Source of the DNA: Lotus japonicus
Taxonomy: Eukaryota; Streptophyta; Magnoliopsida; Fabales; Fabaceae
DNA: 64,000 nt
NCBI RefSeq assembly: GCF_012489685.1
Contig: NC_080045.1
Location: forward strand, 65,184,722 to 65,248,721
Reading direction: 5' to 3'
Below the pieces are notes generated by a model, which was given only the letters and a program-made list of their open reading frames with translations, had not been told where the DNA came from and made no database searches. A program made the translations under genes and the position numbers. Shown here one piece after another: positions 51,897-61,847 of the stretch; positions within the stretch are counted from its first letter, which is position 1, and each line of letters opens with the position of its first letter.

Positions 51897-52144
51897 TTCT
51901 TCTGGTTATTTCCTGCAACAAGGGAAGAAGGGAAGTAATGTAATGGTGTAGGATGCCTTTGGTGCATAGGGGACTAATATAGGAAGTAAAGGGATTTATG
52001 GTGTAGGAGGAATGAGTAATGGGGTTGGTGGTGAAGATTAATGGTGGTCAGAGTTGGTTGTGTAGGCAGTGATGGTGGTTGATATTGTAATTGATGGTGG
52101 TCAGAGTTGGTTGTGTAGGCATTCTGCTGCTTGATAAGGGTGAT

Positions 52145-52278
52145 CCAGGACTATAAGTTTCGGATCACTCCAGGACTTTAAGTTTCGGATCAATCCAGGA
52201 CTATAAGTTCCGGACTGATTCATAATTAAATTTACCACCCCCCCTTTTTAAGACGTCCGAGAGTTGAAAACCCGGATT
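52145..52278. repeat. 25-bp dyad repeats, cluster 2
   Basis: Three tandem units with exact 25-bp period (52145-52169, 52170-52194, 52195-52219) containing CCAGGACT-ATAAGTTTCGGATC, plus a fourth at 52254-52278 (cgtccgagagttg...cccggatt). They lie between the OB-fold gene promoter and the OTU gene 3' end. A 34-bp direct repeat (gatggtggtcagagttggttg...) precedes them. Confidence 0.8.
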
Positions 52279-52475
52279 AATATGAAACTTCAAGATTCGT
52301 ACCTCTAAAACCAGATACTGTCACAGACAGAAACGTGAAAATGCAGTGACAATAATATGGGACAAACAGACCTCGTTACAATACTGGAGCATTGTCTTAA
52401 TACATGTAGGAAAATATTCTTGCTAATAATATGGTTACAGACATGGTTACAACATTACAAACATGAATCATATTA

Positions 52476-53624
52476 TCAATCTTCTGTTATGTCTGTTAAA
52501 TCAAAGTTGGTAATAACACAAGGACCAATCCAAACAGTGTGTTCAGCCATAAATCTATCCAAACGCTCTTTATACGGTTTACACCATTCGGACTCGGGTT
52601 CTTCAACGTTGTATTTCCATTGGGGAGCAATTGGCGGCATAGGATGTCCAGACACCAACTTCAGCTACATTTAAGAGTATAGTAGTAAAATTAGATATAT
52701 TTCAATATAAATTGTTTAACGTGACAAGAGAGTGTATTAATAAAAAAGAAGATATGTATTTAATTGAGGATATACCTGTACAAAGTGATTGGTCACATGA
52801 CCAATAGCTATGACAGGATGTTCTAACGGTGGGGCGCCTCCTCTCATCGGAAGGTAAGTGTAACTAGATTTTAACGAGATGGAGATGAAAACCACCCGAA
52901 ACCGGTTAGCAATAAGGTACCCCATCTCCGGTAGATGCATCCATTTGGCTTTAGTGGCTCTACCATCAGGAGGGAGAGTGAGACGATTGTGGATGGCTTG
53001 TACCACATCATAACCCCACATGCGTGTATAGTGTTTCTCATAGAGTGTGAGTTCTACAATCAGCTCTTCCCTAACCCGAGGCCAACCGTCCTGACCGTTC
53101 TGAAGGTCCAGCAATGCAGCGACGGCTCTGTATCCACAATTACCATCCCCGACAACATCTATCACTTCATGTATATATGGCCATAAAAAAGATGGCAACT
53201 CCGGTAAGTAGATTTTGGAGCCGGTGGCCGTCATAGCCTTCTTGTTCTTTGACTTAGGAGCTTGCGATGTTGGAGTTGTTTTAGGAGTTTTGGTGAGCCT
53301 AGGTTTCCTCTTGCTAGCTTTCGATTCTTGTTCTTTGGTCTGATTGTCAACATGTTCCCAATGTGAAAGGTCACGCTGGGTGGATCCTATTGATTGACCT
53401 CTGGGAGGTTTGGTTTTCCTCTCCTTGGACGATTGATTGTGCTTTATATTCACTTCAGGAGGACACAATGAACTGATTTGAGGACAATAAAGCTCTTTAA
53501 GCTTCCTTCTCAGCATACTTTGGCCCGCATCATCCAAGGTATTGAAATGAGCCCACAAAGCCTCAATCTCTAGCGGCATGCATCCACTGTTTGAGGTTTG
53601 ACTCTCCACAACAGGCACTTGTTC
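52476..53624 (-). CDS. OTU cysteine-protease domain, in frame with MULE transposase
   Basis: Two exon parts: 53624-52776 continuing the transposase reading frame, and 52664-52476 after an intron with HFVQ|GTATAT and TGTAG|CTGAAG borders. Together they encode 345 aa. The first about 150 residues are a Lys/Pro-rich linker. Then comes an OTU peptidase domain with GDGNCGYRAVA (catalytic Asp and Cys) and, about 100 residues on, GHVTNHFVQ (catalytic His). OTU enzymes cleave ubiquitin chains. The segment has no initiator ATG of its own before residue 14 after the stop, so translation would need readthrough of TAG 53625-53627 or internal initiation. The tail ends DITED. Likely function inferred: removing ubiquitin from transposase or chromatin factors. 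Confidence 0.7.
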
Positions 53625-55591
53625 CTAAGAAAGTATCTTCCAGAATGGATCAACTGCTGCATACGGAATTGAGGCCATACTCTGAAGTGCACAAGCGCAA
53701 GGTAGTCCATGAGTGACTTTCATCACGCAACCGCATTTCTCACCATGACCCCAAAATCTGTTTTGTTCATCATACATTAGGTGAAGTGCATGTTTAGCAA
53801 CGAATCCTCTCATATTCTTATACATTGGAGACTTGAAACGGTGCTCTACAATGTTAATACTGCGCTCAAACGATGCTTGTATTGCATTGTGGCGTACAAT
53901 GGTCAACCTATCAATTGCTTCCCATGAATCGCACAGGTTACCCTTGCCGTTCCTAAGCATCTTCTTCAAGCTTGCATGTGCACTTTCAGCCCTGCATACA
54001 AACATGAAGCTAGTCTATCAAGCCTATCAAATGCATACAAAAAATGAAACAAGCCTATCAAATGAATCAATTCTATCAAATGAAACAAGTCTATCAAATG
54101 CATACAAAAAATGAAACAAGCCTATCAAGTGAATCAATTCTATCAAATGAAGCAAGTCTATCAAGATTGCATGTGCGTAGTACCTGTTACTTGTTGTCGT
54201 TCCAAAATGCTTCACTCTGTTTGTCCATGCCTTCACAAATTTCTCCTTGTGAACCAACCAAGTGTCATAAATGTACGATGTGAACCTTGGATGATCCTTA
54301 CACATATCACACATGTCGCTCCATTCCTCCTCAAATTGTGTAGTTGTTTCCGCATATACCACTTCATTCCACTTTTGCATCACTAAGGCTTTAAAATCCG
54401 TTGTGTCAACCCACAATTTGCACTTTGCCTCAACATTCTTGTTTATGTGGAATAGGCATAGTAAATGGGTAGCCTCAGGAAAAATATTCCGAACAGCACT
54501 GAGTAAAGCCAATTCCCTATCAGTCACAATCACTCCAGGTAATCGGGCAGGGTCAGCAAGTAGAGATTTCATGCACTCCAAGGCCCAAACATAGTCAGGT
54601 GTGCGCTCACGAGTCATGTAGCAAAATGCAATGGAGTAAGTCAGACCAGTAGAAGTGAGGCCAACCATTTCAAGCAATGGAATTTGAAATTTGTTTGTCT
54701 TGTATGTGCAATCCATGATTACCACGTGAGGGAATGTGTTGAAGAGTTTAATAGCATTAGGATGAGCCCAGAAAAGTTCCATAATGACACCCGAATCTTC
54801 TTCATGTCTTTCAAAGTGAACATAGTTGGCTTCTGCCAACTTCTTCAGCAAATATTGCATCTCTGTAAGTGGCCCGCGGTCTAATTCTTTAACTTTTTTG
54901 ATGCGATTATACACTTGAGTGATGGTAGACAAGTTACCCGGATTATTTTCCTTCAAAGTGGCCAACATGTGTCTCGGTGGGACCCAATTGTTATTCATGC
55001 TGTCGACTTGAACCTTCTCTTCTTCTGTTAGTCGACCAGCATAGGAATGGCCAACCAAAGATCTAGCTGGTTCATGGTTGTGTACCCCTTCCAACACTTT
55101 CAGCCACCAATTTTTATCACCCTCCGTAGGTCGTCCTTTAAGTTTAAAAGGACAATCACATTTTTGTGATCCGGTGGAGTTGTACTTGAAGGACTTAGGG
55201 TCCTTGTACGGGATGTACACACCATGCTTCGAGCACCGCAGAACAATATACATATTTCCACCTTTTCTGGAATAATCAGACCTTCCAGTCACAATCGCAT
55301 ATCCATTGTCCTTCCCAACATTCTTAGCCCATTGTTTAAGGTCATCAACAGTTTCAAATATCTGTACAGTGGTAACATATCATTTTAAAATTAGTAATCA
55401 ATTCAAGCATCACTAAACAATAATGTCATTATGGTATACGCAATGAATACCTGATCGGTCGACCATAAATGAGTGGTATCCACACTTATAGGCTGAACAT
55501 TATCTTGTTGTTGAAGCAACATTCCTTCACTGACATCATTATCTTGTTTTAGAAGCAGCATTTCATCATCATAGAAAAATGTGCTCGTCAT
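53625..55591 (-). CDS. MULE transposase (WRKY-GCM1/FAR1-like, SWIM)
   Basis: Three exons, 55591-55451, 55361-54184 and 53991-53625, give 561 aa. Domain order: a WRKY-GCM1-type zinc finger (C90, C115/C117, H141/H143 in HNHEP), then the RNase H-fold MULE catalytic domain (D264 in VVIMDCTYKTN, D328 in VIVTDRE, followed by CLFHINKN), then a SWIM-like zinc finger (CGCVMKVTHGLPCACAL). The frame ends FWKILS, then TAG. The next codons (GAA CAA GTG) continue the OTU segment with no frame change, so the TAG looks like a nonsense mutation of a longer fusion (TGG to TAG would fit). The intron at 53992-54183 holds a minisatellite. The first exon (MTSTFFYDDEM) uses the first ATG after the promoter-side repeats. 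Function: cut-and-paste transposition of the element. Confidence 0.85.
53998..54170. repeat. Minisatellite in transposase intron
   Basis: Imperfect repeats of TATCAAATG(A/C)A(T)... (tatcaaatgaatcaattc, tatcaaatgaaacaagtc, tatcaaatgcatac) run through most of the 192-bp intron. No stop in several frames, hence artefactual ORFs. Confidence 0.8.
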
Positions 55592-55645
55592 ACTGCCTGC
55601 ATAAACCAATCTGCCACTGGTTAACAGTCCGTATAATGAACATTC

Positions 55646-55720
55646 GTACTAATCCGAGACTATAACTCTCGTACTAATCCGAGACTATAACTTTCGTACT
55701 AATCCGAGACTTGAACATTC
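55646..55720. repeat. 25-bp dyad repeats, cluster 3
   Basis: Three tandem copies, 55646-55670, 55671-55695 and 55696-55720, of GTACTAATCCGAGACTATAA..., differing by one or a few bases. They lie just upstream (in the minus-strand sense) of the transposase start codon. Confidence 0.85.
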
Positions 55721-56106
55721 GGATTTATGTCGGGGCAGAAAAGTTGAAGTGATGGTGGTGGCAAAAAATGAAGAGAAATTTAAATGGTAGAAAATATAAA
55801 CAAACGTATATTATTGGCAAATTATAATGGATGCAATGATACATACCAAGGTGGTGCTGGTTGATGAAGGTTGTTGTTGGTGGTGCATGAAGGTTGTTGT
55901 TGGTGGTGCAATGATGGTGGTGGGGGGTTGAGGGGTAGTAAGAAAAGAGGAAGTGAGGGAGTGAGGGTGATCAGAAGTGAAATGTAATGGGGGGTGGTTT
56001 GGTGGTTGAGGAGTTTATGCAGGCCATAATGGTGGTGAGGTAGGTGAAGCTATGGAGTAATGGTGCTGAAAAAGGTGGTAGAATCTGTCAGAGGTGTCCG
56101 GAAGTT

Positions 56107-56170
56107 GAAGTTTCATACTAATCCGAAGGATGAAGTTTCATACTGATCCGAAGGTTGAAGTTTCGGATTA
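56107..56170. repeat. 25-bp dyad repeats, cluster 4
   Basis: Units 56107-56131 and 56132-56156 plus a partial third (GAAGTTTCATACTAATCCGAA...). Located in the spacer between the transposase promoter and the 3' end of the PMD gene. Confidence 0.8.
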
Positions 56171-56504
56171 TATCTTGAAGATTAAACTTCATTACAAGGG
56201 TTTGTGTTGTTGAGTGCCAGGTTTTGGTTTCCATTACAAGGGTTGATTATTAGGGTTGGTTATAAAAGTTATTGATTTTTAAAATTATTAGGGTTGATTA
56301 TAAAAGTGAAAAAGAAAAAAAAAATGTTAAAGTGAAGATAAAGCTCACAAATTATTAGGGTTTAGGGTAAAAGTGAAAAATAAAAAAAAATATACGTTAA
56401 AGTGAAGATAAAACTCATACTAATCCGAAATAGTAGTGCAAAATACATAGTCCCCTAATATCATAATAGTAATGTCAACAAAATGCTCATACAACTAATG
56501 TCCC

Positions 56505-58785
56505 CTACTGTCCCCTACCCCGACGACCTCCCCTACCCCTACGACCTCCCCTGGCTCCTGCCCTGCCGCCCTCCCGGCCACCTGCTGCCCTGCCGCCCTC
56601 CCGGCCACCTGCTCGGCCACCTGCTCGGCCGCCGGCTCGGCCACCTACTCGGCCACCTGCTCCCAGACCTCCTCTCCCAGCAGCGTAAGCAACGCCCTGT
56701 GTCCCAGCCAAGTTCTGGAGGATGCGAAGTGCTCTCTCCGTTAAAGCGCGGGCCTGTGTGCCTGGCAGCAAAGCATCATCCACCTCAAGTGACAACTCAA
56801 GGACTTCTAAAGCCCTACGCAAAGCAGCCTGAAAGTAAATAATAAAAAAAACGCTGTTAGTAAATCACATACAGAAAACCACAAGTGCATAAAGAAAATA
56901 GAAATAAAATTTAAAATTTACCACGGCACTGAGATCAATCCTCCTCTCATCCGGTATGATGAAACAATGAGACACTCTAGCGTACCAATCCATGTAACCG
57001 CCCACAGCCTGTCCCTCCTCTATAGCAGGGTCGCCCTCAGGGAACAAGTACTGCACATAACCTGCGAATGCCGCATCAACAGCCTCAGCTGCGGGAGATC
57101 TATCCATCTCACTAGGGTGGCGCGGGATCGTCTGTATATACCCAAACTGTAGCATGACCCGCTCCGGAAGATGAGGTCGCACAGCAGGGGGATAGGGACA
57201 CCGAATGTAGCCTGAGAACAAAGCCCTCTCATCCCGCTGTCGCCATTCCCTGTGGGCCTCATATGGAGTCCAAGTGACGTCGTCGGCCGTCAACTCATCA
57301 AGTAGTACTCGCCTCTCGTCAAGCCTAGCATGCCCCGACCGTGACTCTGTCCACCTACGAGCTCTGGGCTGGTCCTCTGTGTAAGCCGGGTTCGCATACC
57401 GGCGAACGAGCCTGTCTGGAAAGTGCTCAAAGACCCAGGCCATCAACAGGGAAGTGTAACCGCCCATCTGTTTGACCCCGCTGCGAGAAGACTGTCCAAG
57501 CTGGTCGTACAACGTGGCAAGGGCCATGGCGCCCCACGCGAACTCCGACACCCGCTCAAGATCCTGTAGCATGCCTATCCAACGGGCGGAGAATGAGTGC
57601 CCCCCACTCTTGTCGGCGAACAATGTCGCGCCAACAAGATGCATCAGGTACATCCTGGCTGCATGCTCATACCGCCCCTCTACATTACAATGTAATACCA
57701 ATTATGATTAAGTAAATATAAATAATAGTTGGAAAAAGTTCAGATAATGAATGAAACAAACCTGCAACAGCTTTCGGGTAAAGGTCTCGCAAGAAGCTGA
57801 ACCTCATAGTCGGACCCCTAAGCCTATCAAACTCAGCCATGTACAAATCTGCATCCCCCCCTAACAGCAAAGCGCAGGTCTCTGCCACATCATATCTCGA
57901 GGCCACTCCTGGAGTGTAGAATCTCCCACCAACCGGGATGTGAAGAAGAGCGGAGACGTCGTCAAGGGTGACAGTCATCTCCCCAAATGGCATGTGGAAA
58001 CTACTAGTCTCCTCGTGCCACCTCTCCACAAGGGCCGATATAAGCCCTGGATCCGTCTCTACATAGCTGCACCTAACCAGTGGATACAGTCCGCTCCTCT
58101 CCACAATCAAGCGGACCTCCCTGTAATTGTCCCCCTCACACGTCATCAGCCCGAGCTTCGTACCAGCAGTGGCAAGCCTCAAATCACCTCGCTCAGAATA
58201 ACGAGGGTCAGTGGTGCCTAGTAGGGTATGCCACGTCCACGGCGCTATGTGATCCGGGTAATGCTGCAGAAGTGACAACTCAACCGGCCCACCAGGAAAC
58301 GGTGGATATCTCTGGAGCGGCGGCATATTCGGATCCTCTACCTCTACATCCTCACCCTCAATCTCAGACTCAGACCCCGACTCCGACCCCGACTCCGACT
58401 CCGGCTCCTCAACTGCATCAATATCAAGTGAAGAGGTGGAAGGCTCAACAGTATCGTGGGCGGTAACCTCAGGCGTCGACTGAGGAGAAACCTCAGTAGC
58501 AGTAACCTCAGGCGTCGAGAGAGCAGGAACCTGAGTAGCAGGAACCTCAGTAGCAGGGGCAGGAACCTCAGTATCAGGAACCTGAGTAGCAGGAACCTCA
58601 GTAGCAGGGGCAGGAACCTCAGTGGTCGCCTTCGGAGCCCCCTTCCTAGCACCCTTCCTATCCCGCTTCCGAGAAGTCGACACATCTGTATCATGATCAC
58701 CTCGCCTATGAGAAGCGTGGAGATAGGCACGACGATCGGCCAACTCTTCAGACGATACCCTCTTAGTTTGCTTTGTCCTCGCCAT
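56505..58785 (-). CDS. Plant mobile domain (PMD) protein of the MULE
   Basis: Three exons, 58785-57762, 57679-56922 and 56828-56505, give 701 aa (GCAG|GTTTGT, TGTAG|AGGGG, CCGTG|GTAAAT and TTTCAG|GCTGC borders). The N-terminus is MARTKQTKRVSSEE, copying the histone H3 tail at ARTKQT. Residues about 45-110 are a TEVPAPA/TQVPA-type repeat and 115-150 an acidic Ser/Glu block. About 150-600 is the PMD, with LLQHYPDHIAPWTW, GEMTVTLDDVSALLHIPVGG and GYIRCPYPP. The C-terminus is a glycine/arginine tail (GGRAGGRAGGR..., then RRGRGG). PMD proteins such as MAIN/MAIL1 act in silencing and genome stability. Here it is element-encoded and might bind chromatin or RNA. The frame is intact. Base composition is noticeably more GC-rich than flanking DNA. 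Confidence 0.88.
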
Positions 58786-59060
58786 AATCTATCAGAAAAA
58801 ATAAGGAAAACAGATTAATAGCTATGTAATGAGTAACTAACTAGTTGAAGCAATCCACAAGTATACACAGTAAACTAATGTTATGAAATTTCAATACAAT
58901 TCAAATAATGTTATGAAATTCAAATGTGAAATCTCAAGTTGGTTATGTCCTTAACCACTACCCTAAGATAGCCAAAAACATGGAAATTATCTTCACCCCA
59001 TTCATCTTATCATGAAAAACAATAACAGAAGCAATAGGAGAGACAGTACTGAATCTCTCA

Positions 59061-59135
59061 AGTCCGAATCTTGAAGTCCTGAACCAGTCCGAATCTTGAA
59101 GTCCTGAACCAGTCCGAATCTTCAAGATTCGGAGT
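59061..59135. repeat. 25-bp dyad repeats, cluster 5
   Basis: Three tandem 25-bp units, 59061-59085, 59086-59110 and 59111-59135 (AGTCCGAATCTTGAAGTCCT...; the last with arms AGTCCGAATCTT / AAGATTCGGA). They lie upstream of the PMD start codon. Confidence 0.85.
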
Positions 59136-59453
59136 ACGAATATCCCCAAATTCGCACGTCAGAACCCCATATACCCCAGAAATCACAATAGGAATGAAAT
59201 TTCACCAAATCAACTCATAAAAAGGGATTCGAAACCTAACCTAGTCTGAAATACCTAAATTTGAAACCCTAAATTTGAAATCACAACACCAACTCATCAA
59301 AATACACATGATTCAAAATACAAATGATTCTTGGTCGTGGATTCCAACAAATTACCTCAGTGTGGTCGGTTTTGAATCACAGATGATTCTTGGTTTCTTT
59401 TGGTCGTGATGTGTGGGTCGATTTGGGTGCCTCTGGGTCGCTTCTCCTGAACC

Positions 59454-59575
59454 AGTCCGAGAGTTGATGTTCTGTCCCGTTACAAATGTGAATCTGAATT
59501 GATAGTTTTGTTCTATTATTAACTGAGTCCGACATTTGAAAATTCGGAGGAGTCCGAATGTTATACATTCGGACT
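59454..59575. repeat. 25-bp dyad repeats, cluster 6 (right subterminal)
   Basis: Units at 59454-59478, 59526-59550 and 59551-59575. The last is a perfect palindrome: AGTCCGAATGT and ACATTCGGACT around TAT. Located about 85 bp inside the right terminus. Confidence 0.85.
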
Positions 59576-59618
59576 AAAACACGGAGGGGCAATATTGGTT
59601 TTTCCCCACTTTTAAATG

Positions 59619-59659
59619 GGGTGGCAATTCTAAACCCAGGGGTGGGAAATCTAATTCCC
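59619..59659. repeat. Right terminal inverted repeat of the MULE
   Basis: Partner of 50429-50469. Followed directly by the target-site copy ggaacagaa. Confidence 0.95.
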
Positions 59660-59970
59660 GGAACAGAACTACATGAAGCTAAGAACCAACGTCTAACCCG
59701 TAGGAACAAAATAGCATCGCAGCATCAAAGGTATCTTAAAATATCCCGAAGTGATTGATATATTGAGAGAGCACAAAACAGCAGATTTTAATAACCCTGA
59801 TTGACTGTGAAAAATATTTTATCTTAATTTAGGTTTAAATTTTAAGATTTGATCACAAAATAAAAATAAAAAAACAGATCTTAAAATATATTGTTGTATG
59901 TATTGTGTATTATGAATATATTTATGAGGCAGCCTTTCTCATTCGAATTCACAAGTTCAGAACCGCAGCA

Positions 59971-61285
59971 ATGGAGCTGGAAAAATCAAAGAGGAACCAA
60001 ACAGACGTTACTCTCAGCTTCACAAAGCATTTGTTCTCAAAAGAAGATTATCGGCAGAACCTCGTCTTCTCGCCCTTGTCCCTCTACTCTGCTCTTAGCG
60101 TCATGGCCGCAGGTTCAGAAGGCCGTACACACGACGAACTTCTTTCCTTCCTCCGATTTGACTCCATCGACCATCTCACCACCTTCTTCTCTCATGTTGT
60201 CTCCCCTGTGTTGTTCTCCGACGACCATCTCTCTTTTGCCAATGGAATGTGGGTTGATCAATCAGTTTCCCTTTCCCCTTCTTTTAAACAACTTGTCACC
60301 ACTCATTACAAGGCAGCTCTAGCTTCAGTTGATTTTAAGACCCTTGTACGTACTAACTCTTTTCTTTTGTAATTGAAAAACAAATCCATCCTTGATCCTT
60401 CTATGAAATTCATCAATTCAATTGTTTGTGAAAAAATATTAATTTTGATTTTGATGTGGTTGGTTTTAAAGGGTAATCGAGTGCTCCCTGAGGTGAATTC
60501 ATGGGTTGAAAAAGAGACTAATGGCCATATTACACACCTTGTTCCCCCTGAAGCCGTAGACAACTTAACTAGGCTTATCTTTGCAAATGCACTACGCTTC
60601 AAGGGTATGTGGAAACACAAGTTTGATGGTCCAACATATGGATTACAATTTCACCTCCTTAATGGCACCTCTGTTATGGTTCCCTCCATGACATGCAAGA
60701 AGAGGACGCAGTATATTAGAGCTTTTGATGGTTTCAAAATCCTCCGCCTTTCTTATAAACAAGGTAGAGATAAAAAAACGTCGGTTCTCCATGTGCATTT
60801 TTCTTCCGGATGCAAAAGATGGACTTCCAGATTTAATTGAAAAATTGTCTTCGGAATCTGGTTTTTTGAGAGGTAAGCTTCCTCGACAAAAAGCGCGAGT
60901 ACGATTCTTCAGGATTCCAATATTCAAAATTTCTTTTACATTTGAAGCTTCTAACGTGCTGAATGAGGTTGGAGTAATTTCACCTTTCTCAGAATGGGAT
61001 GCGGATTTTACAAAAATAGTTGAAGTGAATTCTCTTTCAAAAAAATTATATGTGAAAAGCATATTTCACAAAGCTTTCATTGAAGTGAACGAAGAAGGCA
61101 CTGAAGCAACAGCAGCCACGGTTGGGATTACACCGGCACAACAAGGTGGGCACGTGCCGCCGGGTATAAATTTTATAGCTGACCACCCTTTCCTCTTCTT
61201 GATCAGAGAAGATTTTACTGGAACAATCCTTTTTATTGGACAGGTGCTCAATCCTCTTGATGGAGCACCAATCAAGGTTGGTTAG
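59971..61285 (+). pseudogene. Serpin with one-base frameshift
   Basis: Exon 1 59971-60345 and exon 2 from 60472 (AAAG|GGTAAT, phase 0) encode a plant serpin from MELEKSKRNQTDV to the end. At the seven-A run 60772-60778 the frame breaks: the upstream frame (SYKQGRDKK) stops at 60840, while the rest of the serpin (RRFSMCIFLPDAKDGLPDL to GAPIKVG) continues in the next frame to 61285. Removing one A restores continuity. The reactive-centre hinge (EVNEEGTEATAAT) and the end (FLFLIREDFTGTILFIGQVLNP) are intact, which would suit an inhibitory serpin that traps proteases. Length would be about 390 aa. Either a recent pseudogene or a homopolymer sequencing error. Confidence 0.8.
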
Positions 61286-61479
61286 CAATCTCAATATCAA
61301 ATTGCATTTTTGTGGTTTCCTGTTGGTGAATTTCTTTATTATGCTGCAATGGAATTTAAAACCGTGGAAGGACTTAATAAGAATAGTAGTGTATCTACTG
61401 TTTTGCTCATTACTACATTTTTATATTGTGGTAGTGTTACTGTTGGTACAAATATAAGTTTCTCAATTATCATTAAATT

Positions 61480-61480
61480 A

Positions 61481-61514
<34 letters not shown>
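61480..61514. repeat. (TA)n microsatellite
   Basis: About 15 TA units between the serpin tail and its partial duplicate. Confidence 0.9.
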
Positions 61515-61517
<3 letters not shown>

Positions 61518-61838
61518 TTTGTAGCTGACATCGTTTCTTCTTCTTGATCAGAAAAGATGGCCCGGTAATGCGGTGGGCAGGAGCTCAATAGCAGCTATGC
61601 CGGTCAAGGTTAGCAATTTCAATATATGATTGCATTTTGTGATTAGGATTGTTTATGATTTTCTTTAGTGTGCATTTTTTAATGGAATAGTTTGAAACGT
61701 GGAAGAACTAATTAATTATAGTAGTGTCAATGTGATTTTTCCTTGTTGTGTAGTGTTTCAATTTGTTCTTTTAAAACTATTTGATTGAACCAATCTTGCT
61801 TAGCAGTGGGCTCTGTAGTGTTTTGCTCATTACTACAT
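61515..61838 (+). pseudogene. Duplicate of the serpin 3' end
   Basis: The stretch 61517-61840 repeats, with divergence, the serpin tail and 3' flank: tagctgacatc...ttcttgatcagaaaagat, gtcaaggttagcaatttcaatat, tggaagaactaatta and gttttgctcattactacattttt match 61176-61425. It encodes no usable frame. Confidence 0.65.
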
Positions 61839-61847
61839 TTTTGTTTA

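Larger units (their letters stand above)
50429..59659 (-). mobile_element. Complete 9.2-kb Mutator-like element with three or four genes
   Basis: The ends are inverted repeats matching over 41 bp with one mismatch (starts GGGAATTAGATTTCCC at 50429; mirrored ...GGGAAATCTAATTCCC at 59659). They are flanked by a perfect 9-bp duplication ggaacagaa (50420-50428, 59660-59668). All genes run on the minus strand: HROB-like OB-fold (51061-51896), OTU protease segment (52476-53624), MULE transposase (53625-55591) and PMD protein (56505-58785). Each spacer contains 25-bp dyad repeats. The exact TSD implies a fairly recent insertion. The nearest host gene is the serpin, 0.3 kb away. Transposase and PMD have both been reported in plant MULEs; their association here with an OB-fold gene and an OTU domain is notable. 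Confidence 0.93.

Noticed and set aside
54044..54386. Repetitive plus-strand frames (MKQAYQMNQFYQ...)
   Set aside because: Created by the minisatellite in the transposase intron; not a gene.
56483..56842. 119-codon plus-strand frame with PPGHLL-type repeats
   Set aside because: Antisense of the Gly/Arg-rich PMD tail; repetitive codons give long shadow frames.
58344..58818. Leu/Arg-rich frames on both strands
   Set aside because: Shadows of the TEVPA repeat region of the PMD protein.
61300..61530. Small hydrophobic plus-strand frames after the serpin
   Set aside because: Low-complexity, overlapping the TA microsatellite and serpin 3' flank.
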